From NCBI RefSeq assembly GCF_042682785.1, contig NZ_JBHUIB010000012.1:988176-1052175 (forward strand): DNA of 64,000 nucleotides. Reading direction: 5' to 3'. Origin of the DNA: Thalassotalea_F euphylliae (lineage in GTDB: Bacteria; Pseudomonadota; Gammaproteobacteria; Enterobacterales; Alteromonadaceae). The notes beneath the pieces are model-generated. The model worked only from the letters and a program-made list of their open reading frames with translations. It had not been told where the DNA came from and searched no databases. Within the stretch, counting starts at the first letter, position 1. Each line of letters starts with the position of its first letter. Shown here in pieces: positions 9,353 to 18,129 of the stretch. Both the position numbers and the translations under genes were made by a program.

Positions 9353-10525
9353 ATGCATCAAACGGATGTCATTATTGTTGGCGGTGGAATGGTGGGAGGT
9401 GCAACTGCACTGGCACTTGCCGACCTTGGTTTAAAAGTCACATTATTCGAGCGCCAAGCACCGCTTGACTTTGATCAAGAACAACCATTTGACCTGAGAG
9501 TTTCTGCTATTTCACTCGGTTCTGAGCAGCTCCTAGCGTCTCTCGATGCTTGGCACCCTATCCATGAAATGCGGGCTTGTCCTTATAAGCGATTGGGCGT
9601 ATCAGAGATTGAATCATCCTATACAGAATTCAATGCTGAACTTATTGACCGTACACATCTCGGCCACATTATTGAGAATAGGGTAGTCCAGCTAGCCTTG
9701 TGGAAAAAGATTTCAGAGCACCATCGTGTTGAAGTCGTTATAGGTGAAGCGCTTGAGTCGCTTCAGACGAGCGAAGCTGGCGTTAGTTTAGTGGGAGAAA
9801 AAAACAGCTATTGTGCAAAGTTAGTCGTCGCGGCGGACGGCGCTAATTCATGGGTACGTAAGCAGGTTGGCATTGGTTGTACGGGGTGGAACTATCGACA
9901 AGCAGCTATGTTGATCAATGTCAGCACGGCACTTCCGCAACAAGATATTACTTGGCAAAAGTTTACGTCATCTGGCCCTCTTGCCATGTTGCCTTTACCT
10001 GGCAACAACGCCTCACTCGTTTGGTATCACCACAAAGATGAGATCAAACGTTTAAGCCAATTAAGCAATCAGCAATTGTGTGAGGCGGTGAATAGAGAGT
10101 TTCCTGACAAGTTAGGTAAAATTGAAACGGTTATTGATAAAGCGTTCTTCCCGTTAACTCGCCAGCACGCTAATCAATATTATAAAGGAAGTGTTGTGTT
10201 GCTTGGTGATTCTGCTCACAGCATTAATCCGCTAGCGGGGCAGGGAGTTAACTTAGGCTTTAAGGATGTTAGAGCATTGCAGTTTGCTATTGCAGAAGCA
10301 ATCTCTGGTGGCGCAAGCTGGCATAGTGAATCGGTACTTAAAAACTATGAGCGCCAAAGAAGAACCGATAATTTAATGATGATGTCGGGTATGGACGCGA
10401 TATATTCGGCGTTCTCTAATGATAACCCTGTTGTCAAAGGTTTGCGCAACGCGGCCTTAATAGCAGCAAACAAACTACCGTTTGGTAAGAAGAAAGTGTT
10501 GGAATATGCATGTGGGCTAGCGTAA
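9353..10525 (+). CDS. ubiF: FAD-dependent ubiquinone-biosynthesis hydroxylase, UbiF type
   Basis: A flavin monooxygenase of the UbiH/UbiF/VisC family that hydroxylates the ring of a ubiquinone precursor. It has the N-terminal FAD Rossmann motif VGGGMVGG, the mid-protein DGANSWVR motif and the GD motif GDSAHSINPLAGQG. Its 390 residues are typical. I favour UbiF over UbiH or VisC because in E. coli ubiF lies between miaB and the Met-Leu-Gln tRNA operon, exactly as here. It is transcribed divergently from the gene starting at 9202. Confidence 0.85.
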   Translation: MHQTDVIIVGGGMVGGATALALADLGLKVTLFERQAPLDFDQEQPFDLRVSAISLGSEQLLASLDAWHPIHEMRACPYKRLGVSEIESSYTEFNAELIDRTHLGHIIENRVVQLALWKKISEHHRVEVVIGEALESLQTSEAGVSLVGEKNSYCAKLVVAADGANSWVRKQVGIGCTGWNYRQAAMLINVSTALPQQDITWQKFTSSGPLAMLPLPGNNASLVWYHHKDEIKRLSQLSNQQLCEAVNREFPDKLGKIETVIDKAFFPLTRQHANQYYKGSVVLLGDSAHSINPLAGQGVNLGFKDVRALQFAIAEAISGGASWHSESVLKNYERQRRTDNLMMMSGMDAIYSAFSNDNPVVKGLRNAALIAANKLPFGKKKVLEYACGLA

Positions 10526-10643
10526 TGCTGGCCTAGAAATCTATTCTAACGGCGTATTTATACGTACAGGATAAGAGCGGTTATTTTAGCGTGATTTGTA
10601 AACGTTGATAAGATTAGTTAGTAATCGTTTGAATCTTTCAAAA

Positions 10644-10728
<85 letters not shown>

Positions 10729-10796
10729 ATTTTGAAAGCCGCATATTTTAAGAGCTGGCACTCTTTGTAACCAAGAACGTTTGAGAATATAAGAAG

Positions 10797-10871
10797 TGGC
10801 AGGGGTAAGAGGATTTGAACCTCTGAATGACGGGATCAAAACCCGCTGCCTTACCGCTTGGCTATACCCCT
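10797..10871 (-). tRNA. tRNA-Gln (anticodon TTG)
   Basis: A 75-nt tRNA with encoded CCA, acceptor stem AGGGGTA paired to TACCCCT, and anticodon TTG in the loop TTTTGAT. Identical by eye to the copy at 10945-11019. Confidence 0.96.
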
Positions 10872-10944
10872 ACTGTGTTCTTAATAGGGAAACATTGTTG
10901 ATTTATACTCACCATTTCATTCGACAAACAATCGGATATGAAAT

Positions 10945-11019
10945 TGGCAGGGGTAAGAGGATTTGAACCTCTGAATGACGGGATCAAAACCCGCTGCCTT
11001 ACCGCTTGGCTATACCCCT
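10945..11019 (-). tRNA. tRNA-Gln (anticodon TTG), second copy
   Basis: Same sequence as 10797-10871, including the CCA end. The pair corresponds to the tandem glnU/glnW arrangement in the E. coli met-leu-gln tRNA operon. Confidence 0.96.
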
Positions 11020-11055
11020 ACAATGTTTCATATTCTCGCAACTACGTTGCTTGAA

Positions 11056-11140
<85 letters not shown>

Positions 11141-11148
11141 ATTGTAAA

Positions 11149-11225
11149 TGGTGGCTACACCGAGATTTGAACTTGGGACCCCATCATTATGAGTGATGTG
11201 CTCTAACCAGCTGAGCTATGTAGCC
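11149..11225 (-). tRNA. tRNA-Met, elongator (anticodon CAT)
   Basis: A 77-nt tRNA with acceptor stem GGCTACA, anticodon loop CTCATAA and encoded CCA. It closely matches E. coli elongator tRNA-Met rather than the initiator, since its first acceptor pair is a normal G-C. It is the first gene of the cluster, next to the promoter. Confidence 0.96.
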
Positions 11226-11258
11226 ATTTACAACCTTGCCTCTCAGCAAGTGGCGCGT

Positions 11259-11287
11259 ATTATGCAAATCTGGATTGTCTTCGTCAA
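11259..11287 (-). promoter_or_regulatory. Promoter of the tRNA operon
   Basis: On the minus strand a -35 TTGACG is followed after 17 bp by a -10 CATAAT. A GC-rich discriminator (ACGCGCC) comes next and tRNA-Met starts about 34 bp downstream. Such a discriminator is typical of stringently controlled stable-RNA promoters. Confidence 0.7.
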
Positions 11288-11380
11288 CCGTTTTTTTTGA
11301 AAAAATGACAGCTTTTTGTTTGTTTGTCTAAATTGTCAACAAACTGTCGGAATACTATGCTAACCCGCCAGGTGTTGTAT

Positions 11381-11412
11381 AAAAATAAAGCGAGCTATTG
11401 CTCGCTTTATTC
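11381..11412 (-). terminator. Rho-independent terminator after the DUF3718 gene
   Basis: A perfect stem (AAAGCGAGC with GCTCGCTTT, four-base loop) is followed on the minus strand by a short T tract. It lies 15 bp past the stop codon of the minus-strand gene. Confidence 0.85.
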
Positions 11413-11426
11413 CGTTAATCGAGAAA

Positions 11427-11780
11427 TTACTCGATACGTGCTTTTGCTTCTTCTGCCAAGTGAGCAGAGTGCTTAGCAATTTCTTCCATATTAGCAGCTA
11501 CTACTTTTGCAGGAGTTTTGCCAATAACAAACTCACCAACTTCCAAAGCATTGTTTGTTGCTGAGAAAACTAGCAAGTTTTGACCATTACAATTAATGTC
11601 GTTAAAAATTTTGCGAAGTTTAAGTTTACGTTGTTTCAAGAAAGAACGAAGACGGTTCTTGTCATTTGCAGCAACGTATTCACAAATACGAAGTGCAGTG
11701 TCGTCTGCGTAAGATACTGAAACTGGTGCGAACGCTGCTGTTGCAGCAATGAGGCTTGCGAGTACTAGTGTTTTTTTCAT
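11427..11780 (-). CDS. DUF3718 family exported protein
   Basis: A 117-residue secreted protein: Lys-Lys start, Ala-rich hydrophobic core, and probable cleavage after the A-P-V-S-V-S-Y-A stretch. The mature part carries two Cys (RICEYVAAND and INCNGQN), as in the small periplasmic DUF3718 proteins common in Alteromonadales. Function unknown. It is a single-gene unit with its own terminator and about 100 bp of promoter space upstream. Confidence 0.8.
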   Translation of the reverse strand: MKKTLVLASLIAATAAFAPVSVSYADDTALRICEYVAANDKNRLRSFLKQRKLKLRKIFNDINCNGQNLLVFSATNNALEVGEFVIGKTPAKVVAANMEEIAKHSAHLAEEAKARIE

Positions 11781-11865
11781 AAAACAACCCTATTTATTAT
11801 TAGTTAAAAACGCGGTGGCAAATCACCACGACATCTCCCTAACTAAGTTTGGTAGATTTCCAAAA

Positions 11866-11896
11866 TAAAACAAGGAGCTATATAGCTCCTTGTTTA
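11866..11896 (-). terminator. Rho-independent terminator after ychF
   Basis: A hairpin ACAAGGAGCTA / TAGCTCCTTGT with a T-rich run on the minus strand, 24 bp past the ychF stop. Confidence 0.85.
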
Positions 11897-11919
11897 TTAT
11901 CGGTAAGTTTTAGAAAAAG

Positions 11920-13011
11920 TTAAACATTAAATCTAAAGTGAACGACATCTCCGTCTTTCACAATGTAGTCTTTTCCTTCCAGTCGCCATTTACCGGCTTC
12001 CTTCGCACCAGACTCACCGTTATGTTCAATGAAGTCGTCAAAGCTTACTACTTCAGCTCGAATAAAGCCTTTTTCAAAGTCAGTGTGAATAACGCCAGCC
12101 GCTTGCGGTGCCGTTGCATTTTGTTTTACTGTCCAAGCGCGAACTTCTTTAACGCCAGCTGTGAAGTAAGTTTGTAAGCTTAGTAGTCCATAACCAGAGT
12201 TAATGACTCGGTTTAAACCTGGCTCAGTTAACCCCATCTCTTCCATGAAAATTTCTCGGTCTTCTTCGTCCATCTCTGAAAGTTCACCTTCGATTTCTGC
12301 ACACACTGGAACAACTACAGCGTCTTCTTTGGCAGCAATCTCTCTTACTTGATCAAGGTAAGGGTTGTTTTCAAAACCATCGTCATTTACGTTGGCAATG
12401 TACATGGTTGGCTTTACTGTTAGGAAATTTAAGTATTTTACTGCAGCTAACTCTTCTTTCTCTAATCCTAAAGAGCGAATCATGTGACCTTCTTCGACGT
12501 GAGCAAGAATTTTTTCTAGTACAGGAAGCTCAAACTTCGCGTCTTTGTCGCCACCTTTAGCTTTTTTAGTTTGTTTTTGAATAGCACGTTCAGCTGTGTC
12601 CATATCCGCCAGCGCTAATTCGGTGTTGATCACTTCAATATCTTCAGCAGGGTTGACTTTACCTGCTACGTGCACAATGTTTTCATTTTCAAAACAGCGT
12701 ACAACGTGGCCAATAGCATCAGTTTCACGGATGTTAGCTAGGAATTTGTTACCTAAGCCTTCACCCTTTGAAGCACCAGCAACAAGGCCTGCAATATCTA
12801 CGAATTCCATAGTTGTCGCAATCACGCGCTCAGGGTTAACGATACCCGCTAATTGATCCAAACGAGGGTCAGGAACAGGTACTACACCGGTATTCGGCTC
12901 AATAGTACAGAACGGGAAGTTAGCTGCTTCAATGCCTGCTTTTGTTAATGCATTGAAAAGCGTAGATTTACCAACGTTAGGTAAACCAACAATACCACAT
13001 TTAAAACCCAT
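11920..13011 (-). CDS. ychF: Ribosome-binding ATPase YchF/OLA1
   Basis: A TRAFAC-class P-loop protein that prefers ATP and binds the ribosome. The 363-residue protein shows GLPNVGKST (G1) and DIAGLVAGASKGEGLGN (G3). The C-terminal TGS domain ends in the family signature KDGDVVHFRFNV. It follows pth by about 40 bp on the same strand, the usual pth-ychF pairing in gammaproteobacteria. Confidence 0.97.
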   Translation of the reverse strand: MGFKCGIVGLPNVGKSTLFNALTKAGIEAANFPFCTIEPNTGVVPVPDPRLDQLAGIVNPERVIATTMEFVDIAGLVAGASKGEGLGNKFLANIRETDAIGHVVRCFENENIVHVAGKVNPAEDIEVINTELALADMDTAERAIQKQTKKAKGGDKDAKFELPVLEKILAHVEEGHMIRSLGLEKEELAAVKYLNFLTVKPTMYIANVNDDGFENNPYLDQVREIAAKEDAVVVPVCAEIEGELSEMDEEDREIFMEEMGLTEPGLNRVINSGYGLLSLQTYFTAGVKEVRAWTVKQNATAPQAAGVIHTDFEKGFIRAEVVSFDDFIEHNGESGAKEAGKWRLEGKDYIVKDGDVVHFRFNV

Positions 13012-13053
13012 GTTATTTTCCTATTAGCTTTGCTGCGTGCAGCGAAAAATGAA

Positions 13054-13638
13054 TTAGCTTGCTTTGAATGAATGTAGACGATTTTGTGCTTTTTTTAAGT
13101 CGTCTTTTAACCATATGTCAAAACAACGCGTCGCTTCGTCTATGGCTTGGTCCATTTTATCTTGCTCAACACTTGGCGCTTTGCCAAGTACATGACCTGT
13201 TACACGATCTCTGTGTCCAGGGTGACCAATACCAATACGAAGACGATAAAAATCTTTATTATTTGCCATTCTGGCAATGATATCACGCAGGCCGTTGTGG
13301 CCACCGTGTCCGCCACCTTGTTTGATTTTACAAACGCCAGGTTCCATATCCAGCTCATCATGTGCAACAAGAATATTGTCTACAGACATTTTATAAAAGT
13401 TTGCTAGTGGAGCTACTGCCTGACCGCTTCGGTTCATAAATGTAGTTGGTACTAATAAATGTACTAACTGACCGGCAATTTGACCTTTGCCATAAAGTCC
13501 GGCGTATTTTTTTTCAGGCTTAAGAGAAATGTTATGGAGGCGAGCTAGTTCTTCGACGAACCAAACTCCGGCATTGTGGCGAGTTCTTGTATATTCGGGG
13601 CCGGGATTACCCAGCCCCACAACTAATTGAATAGTCAT
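13054..13638 (-). CDS. pth: Peptidyl-tRNA hydrolase
   Basis: Recycles peptidyl-tRNA released from ribosomes. The 194 residues include the VGLGNPGPEYTRTRHNAG signature with the catalytic His, the FMNRSG motif, HDELDM and GGHGGHNGLRD. It lies 17 bp after rplY and before ychF, a translation-related run. Confidence 0.97.
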   Translation of the reverse strand: MTIQLVVGLGNPGPEYTRTRHNAGVWFVEELARLHNISLKPEKKYAGLYGKGQIAGQLVHLLVPTTFMNRSGQAVAPLANFYKMSVDNILVAHDELDMEPGVCKIKQGGGHGGHNGLRDIIARMANNKDFYRLRIGIGHPGHRDRVTGHVLGKAPSVEQDKMDQAIDEATRCFDIWLKDDLKKAQNRLHSFKAS

Positions 13639-13655
13639 AAACTAAACGTTAATGA

Positions 13656-14270
13656 TTACTCTTCAGTTGCTTCTTCTTCAGCAGCTTCGTCGTTACCGCC
13701 TTTAGGAGCGTTTAATGTAACAACTGCTTGGTCGTGGTCTTCACCTTTAGCTAACTCGTCAGAAGTTACACCTTTTGGAAGTTTAACGTCTGATAAGTGA
13801 AGTGTTTGACCAACTTCGATGTCTGCAACATCAACTTCGATGAACTCTGGTAAGTCACCTGGTAAACAAGTAACTGCGATTTCATTGATGTGGTGAGCGA
13901 TAGTACCGCCTTTCTTCGCTGCTGCTTCTTCGTTGATGAAGTGAACAGGAACGTTAGTGTGTACAGCGTGAGTTGCATCAACGCGCATGAAGTCCATGTG
14001 CATTACTACGTTTTTGTACGGGTGACGTTGCATGTCTTTAATTAAACACTCAACTTTTTCACCGTCGATGTTTAATGTTAAAACGTGTGAGTAGAATGCT
14101 TCTTCTTGTTGTGCACGCCAAACTTTGTTAGCTGCAAGCGTTAAAGAAACAGGCTCTTTGCCTTCACCGTAAAGGATAGCTGGAACTTTGTTCGCGTGGC
14201 GTAGGCGGCGGCTCGCACCTTTCCCTAACTCCGTACGTACTTCAGCATCCAAAGTAAATAAATCAGTCAT
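13656..14270 (-). CDS. rplY: 50S ribosomal protein L25, long (CTC) form
   Basis: A 5S rRNA-binding protein with an N-terminal L25 domain and a C-terminal beta domain of the CTC/TL5 type, 204 residues. The frame is open to 14336, but homologous sequence begins at the Met at 14270 (MTDLFTLDAEVR), so I use that start. The C-terminus is a Glu-rich tail. The gene heads the rplY-pth-ychF run. Confidence 0.93.
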   Translation of the reverse strand: MTDLFTLDAEVRTELGKGASRRLRHANKVPAILYGEGKEPVSLTLAANKVWRAQQEEAFYSHVLTLNIDGEKVECLIKDMQRHPYKNVVMHMDFMRVDATHAVHTNVPVHFINEEAAAKKGGTIAHHINEIAVTCLPGDLPEFIEVDVADIEVGQTLHLSDVKLPKGVTSDELAKGEDHDQAVVTLNAPKGGNDEAAEEEATEE

Positions 14271-14413
14271 GATAAATACTCTATAAATAAATGATAAATT
14301 TGTTGTTTTTTGCGACCAAAAACAACCTAAGCGCACTTTTTATTTCAAGCAAACAACGTTGCCAGATAAAAAAGGCGCGGCATGATACCACGAGACTAGA
14401 GTAAAACCAAGAT

Positions 14414-15193
14414 TCATTCGGGATTCTTTGGTGAAGTAAAGCCGTACTTACCCAGAATTTGTTGATATTGTCCTGAGGACTTCAGATCAAGAAGGCATTG
14501 ATCGAATTTATCCAAGAATTGTTGGATGTTGTCAATATTCGGACTAGAGCGTGAAATAGTTAAATAATAAGGCTTTACTGCAACGACAAAATCATGAATT
14601 TTTACCTTGTCTGAGATACCAAGCTGTTCCGCACGCCAATAAAATGTGGCAGTGGAATTCGCCATCACCTCAAACCGTTGAGGGGTTGCAAGTAGCTGAC
14701 CAAACATCGCATCAATGTCGTACCCATCATTTACTTGTCCATTGGCTCTTTTATCTTCAATAATACTTGCAAGTTCTGGGGTGTGGGAAAGGCCTGCTAG
14801 ATTACCAAAGCGATATTTATAGAGATCGCGTAGAGAATTTATCTCTACCTTGTCATCAGCTCTTGAAGCAAAACCATATTCGCTGGTGAATAGGGGCTCT
14901 TTACCATAAGCAACAAACTTTTCTCGCTCTGGTTTATGTGAATAGACACTAATGTCTAGCTCACCCGACAGCATATAAACATGTGTTCTTTTTATTGGAA
15001 GGGATTTGTAATTAATGTCATAGCCTTGTTTTGTAATACAGATATCTAAGATTTCTTTTGCAAGCCCAGGCGTAGCTTGTTCTAACCTTGGGAAAAAATA
15101 AGGGGGCCACTTTATATCGTTCAAGTTGAGGGCAGTGGCAAAAGAGGCGGCGGAAAAGCCAGTCACAGCGAGCAGAGAAAGAATCTTGACCAT
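14414..15193 (-). CDS. Periplasmic solute-binding protein, SBP_bac_3 type
   Basis: A 259-residue exported protein of the amino-acid-binding fold. It has a signal peptide, an early WPPYFFP segment and the later GQYQQILGKYGF ending common in this family. No permease or ATPase lies nearby. In Alteromonadales, orphan members like this often have unknown ligands. It is a single gene between the rplY and prs promoters. Confidence 0.75.
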   Translation of the reverse strand: MVKILSLLAVTGFSAASFATALNLNDIKWPPYFFPRLEQATPGLAKEILDICITKQGYDINYKSLPIKRTHVYMLSGELDISVYSHKPEREKFVAYGKEPLFTSEYGFASRADDKVEINSLRDLYKYRFGNLAGLSHTPELASIIEDKRANGQVNDGYDIDAMFGQLLATPQRFEVMANSTATFYWRAEQLGISDKVKIHDFVVAVKPYYLTISRSSPNIDNIQQFLDKFDQCLLDLKSSGQYQQILGKYGFTSPKNPE

Positions 15194-15297
15194 AACATAC
15201 CTTCAACAGAGTCATGTTACTTAAGTCTATGCCAGCATATGGAATTCAGCGAATTTAAATCTAAAACTGTGACGATATGTGCTTGACAGTTGGGCAC

Positions 15298-15325
15298 AAA
15301 AAAAGCGCCGGTCGGCGCTTTTTTT
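15298..15325 (-). terminator. Rho-independent terminator after prs
   Basis: A strong hairpin AAAAGCGCCG / CGGCGCTTTT flanked by A and T runs, 30 bp past the prs stop; it could work in both directions. Confidence 0.88.
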
Positions 15326-15354
15326 CATTCATTGCGAATTATTTCATTGGCGAT

Positions 15355-16332
15355 TTATGCTTCAAACATCGCTGAAATTGATTCTTCATTACTGACACGA
15401 CGAATAGCTTCAGAAAGCATACCGCTTAACGTGAGTTGTCTCACACGTGAGCCTAACGCTTTAATGTCATCTGAAAGTGGAATTGAGTCTGTTACAATCA
15501 CTTCGTCGATTACTGAGTTCTTCAAGTTTTCTGCAGCATTGCCAGAAAGAACAGGGTGTGTCGCGTATGCGTACACTTTATTAGCACCATGATCTTTAAG
15601 TGCTTGTGCAGCTTTTGCTAACGTACCACCAGTATCAATCATATCGTCAACAATGATACAGTCGCGGCCTTCAACATCACCAATGATGTGCATTACTTGA
15701 GCCACATTTGCTTTCGGACGACGTTTGTCGATAATCGCTAAGTCAGCGTCATCAAGTAGTTTAGCTACAGCACGCGCACGAACAACACCACCAATGTCAG
15801 GTGATACAACTACTGGATTTTCCAGGTTCTTTTCTTCCATGTCTTCCAGAAGAATTGGTGTACCGAACACATTGTCTACAGGTACATCGAAGAAGCCTTG
15901 AATTTGTTCTGCGTGAAGGTCAACAGTAAGGACGCGATCAACACCAACGCTTGATAGGAAGTCAGCAACAACTTTTGCGGTAATTGGTACACGCGCACTT
16001 CGTACACGACGATCTTGGCGAGCGTAGCCGAAGTATGGCATAACTGCAGTAATACGGCCTGCAGATGCACGGCGTAATGCGTCAACCATAACAATCAATT
16101 CCATCAAATTATTGTTAGTTGGCGCACAGGTTGATTGGATAATAAATACGTCTGCACCACGTACGTTTTCAGTGATTTCAACACTGATTTCACCATCGCT
16201 GAAACTACCTACTTTTGCTTCACCTAAACCAATGTATAAGCGATCTGCAATTTTCTTAGCCAGTTCAGGGGTGGCGTTACCCGCAAAAATCTTCATGTCA
16301 GGCACTGTCAGTTCCTCAGAAACTTGTGACAT
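15355..16332 (-). CDS. prs: Ribose-phosphate pyrophosphokinase
   Basis: Makes PRPP from ribose 5-phosphate and ATP for nucleotide, His, Trp and NAD synthesis. The 325-residue protein has the PRPP-binding loop (DDMIDTGGTL), the ATP/metal region YFGYARQDRR and VDLHAEQIQGFF. Its first ~10 residues extend the E. coli form slightly. It follows ispE, as in E. coli. Confidence 0.97.
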   Translation of the reverse strand: MSQVSEELTVPDMKIFAGNATPELAKKIADRLYIGLGEAKVGSFSDGEISVEITENVRGADVFIIQSTCAPTNNNLMELIVMVDALRRASAGRITAVMPYFGYARQDRRVRSARVPITAKVVADFLSSVGVDRVLTVDLHAEQIQGFFDVPVDNVFGTPILLEDMEEKNLENPVVVSPDIGGVVRARAVAKLLDDADLAIIDKRRPKANVAQVMHIIGDVEGRDCIIVDDMIDTGGTLAKAAQALKDHGANKVYAYATHPVLSGNAAENLKNSVIDEVIVTDSIPLSDDIKALGSRVRQLTLSGMLSEAIRRVSNEESISAMFEA

Positions 16333-16395
16333 TAAAAGTTCACACTAATAGGTTAGGGTTACCTAACTATCAGCAAATTATTTGGTTTTCGCCAG

Positions 16396-17253
16396 CTAAG
16401 ACGCTAATTTCCCTAACGCCGTATGTGTCGGTGAAACATTTACGCCTTTAGCTACAAACGACTCAATGTTGTTAGGCAATTGAGCTTGGATGTGGCGGGC
16501 CTCTTGTTCAGATGCACAGTATGTGAAAACACAAGCCCCTGTACCCGTCATTCGAGACGGCGCGTATTCTACCAATCTAGCCATAAGATTGGCAACCTCA
16601 GGGTAGTGTTTTGTTACGACCACTTCGCAATCATTAGTGGTGTCTGCATTTTCAATATCTTTTAGCGCTATTTTCGGCGTATTGCGCGGCAGCTCTTCAC
16701 TTTGAAAGACAACTTGCGTTGAAATGTGACAATCTGGTTTGCTGATTAAATACCAGCACTCATTGGGGGAGGCGGGAACGAGTTTTTCGCCTACACCTTC
16801 AGCAAAGGCAGCAAACCCGCGAACAAAAATTGGCACATCGGCTCCTAACGATAAGCCAAGATCTGCAAGTTGCTCTGTCGGCAAGTTAAGTTGCCATAAA
16901 GTGTTAAGCGCCAGTAACACAGTAGCGGCATTTGATGAACCGCCGCCTAAGCCGCCTCCCATTGGCAGTATTTTAGTAATCTCGATATCAACGCCAACAG
17001 CATTGTCTCGATAGGGCAGTAGCAAGTTCGCCGCTTTAACGATTAGGTTGTCGTCATTTGCTACACCTGGTATTTCAGTCAAAAGCCTGATTTTACCTGA
17101 TGAGTTGAGAGTAAAGGATATCTCATCACCATATGCTAGAAATTGGAATAACGTTTGAAGTTCATGGTAACCGTCATCACGTTGGCCATTAACATGTAAA
17201 AATAGATTCAGCTTTGCTGGTGATGGAAGCGTAATTTTGTTTGGTATGTGCAC
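16396..17253 (-). CDS. ispE: 4-diphosphocytidyl-2-C-methyl-D-erythritol kinase
   Basis: A GHMP kinase of the MEP isoprenoid pathway. Its 285 residues include PSPAKLNLFLHVNGQRDDGYHEL at the start, the ATP loop LPMGGGLGGGSSNAA and the C-terminal MTGTGACVF. It starts 2 bp after lolB, so translation is probably coupled. Confidence 0.97.
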   Translation of the reverse strand: MHIPNKITLPSPAKLNLFLHVNGQRDDGYHELQTLFQFLAYGDEISFTLNSSGKIRLLTEIPGVANDDNLIVKAANLLLPYRDNAVGVDIEITKILPMGGGLGGGSSNAATVLLALNTLWQLNLPTEQLADLGLSLGADVPIFVRGFAAFAEGVGEKLVPASPNECWYLISKPDCHISTQVVFQSEELPRNTPKIALKDIENADTTNDCEVVVTKHYPEVANLMARLVEYAPSRMTGTGACVFTYCASEQEARHIQAQLPNNIESFVAKGVNVSPTHTALGKLAS

Positions 17254-17255
17254 GT

Positions 17256-17999
17256 CTATGTCTCAACCTGCCAATTTTTAATGGCAAGTTTAATCGTAAA
17301 GTTGTTCTGTTTAATGAGTAATTGTCCGGGCAAATAATGACCGGAGAATACTTGATAGCCTTTATAAGTTACCTTCCACTCTCTGTTATCATAAATACTC
17401 GTAATCGATTCAGGCAGCCCTGTTTCCGAGTGATAAGCCACAGTATCTTGCGAGGAGTAGGGGATAGCTTTTATCCAAAATGACATAGCCTCACTAGGCA
17501 AAGTAAGCCCCGTGAGTTGCCATACAAGCCGATCTAAGTCAGTTGTTTTGTAGGTTTCTCCATCAACTTCAACCGTGAAAATGTCACCGGCTTTTTCCAT
17601 TGATAAGACATTGATGCCTAAATACGTGGTTAAGGACAGTTTTTGGTTAGTTTCATTTGCTTGCCAGTTTATGTTCGCTTTTTCGCGTTTCTTTTCTTGC
17701 AAAAAAGCTATCTGCCCTTTGATTTGCCAGGTTGTTACCTGCAATAGTTGAGATTCTCTAATTTCTGGCGATTTTACAGTAGGCGTTTGATTTTCTGACG
17801 ACTTTGGCGTTTGAGAACAAGCACTTAGGAGCAACAGAAAGAAGCCTGCAATGCTTCTCTTTATATCAAAAACCGTGTGCTTTGGAAGTCTGGGAAACAA
17901 AGTGCGCATCAATGAAGTCATCAAAGTGAAAGTAAATATATTTGAACACAGTGTTGAAGTGACTTTCAATCGTATCGTGGATTTTGTAAAATTACCCAC
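17256..17999 (-). CDS. lolB: Outer-membrane lipoprotein insertase LolB
   Basis: Receives lipoproteins from LolA and inserts them in the outer membrane. The lipobox LLLSAC sits at residues 56-61 counted from the GTG at 17999. The mature part shows the LolB pattern of W-x-I-K-G-Q-I and later Trp-rich strands. The start is uncertain: ATGs at 17921 or 17909 would give a more usual signal peptide length, but none has a clear ribosome binding site. The lolB-ispE-prs order, opposite hemA, is conserved in gammaproteobacteria. Confidence 0.88.
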   Translation of the reverse strand: MGNFTKSTIRLKVTSTLCSNIFTFTLMTSLMRTLFPRLPKHTVFDIKRSIAGFFLLLLSACSQTPKSSENQTPTVKSPEIRESQLLQVTTWQIKGQIAFLQEKKREKANINWQANETNQKLSLTTYLGINVLSMEKAGDIFTVEVDGETYKTTDLDRLVWQLTGLTLPSEAMSFWIKAIPYSSQDTVAYHSETGLPESITSIYDNREWKVTYKGYQVFSGHYLPGQLLIKQNNFTIKLAIKNWQVET

Positions 18000-18129
18000 A
18001 ATTTATGTCTGACAATTTGAGCGAATTGTTTTTAAACAAGCTGCTTTAGTTGTAGAGACTGTCTGGTTGTACGTCACAATACCGCAAACAGTGACGTTTT
18101 CTTTTGCTTAAGGCTAGTATTTTCGTTAT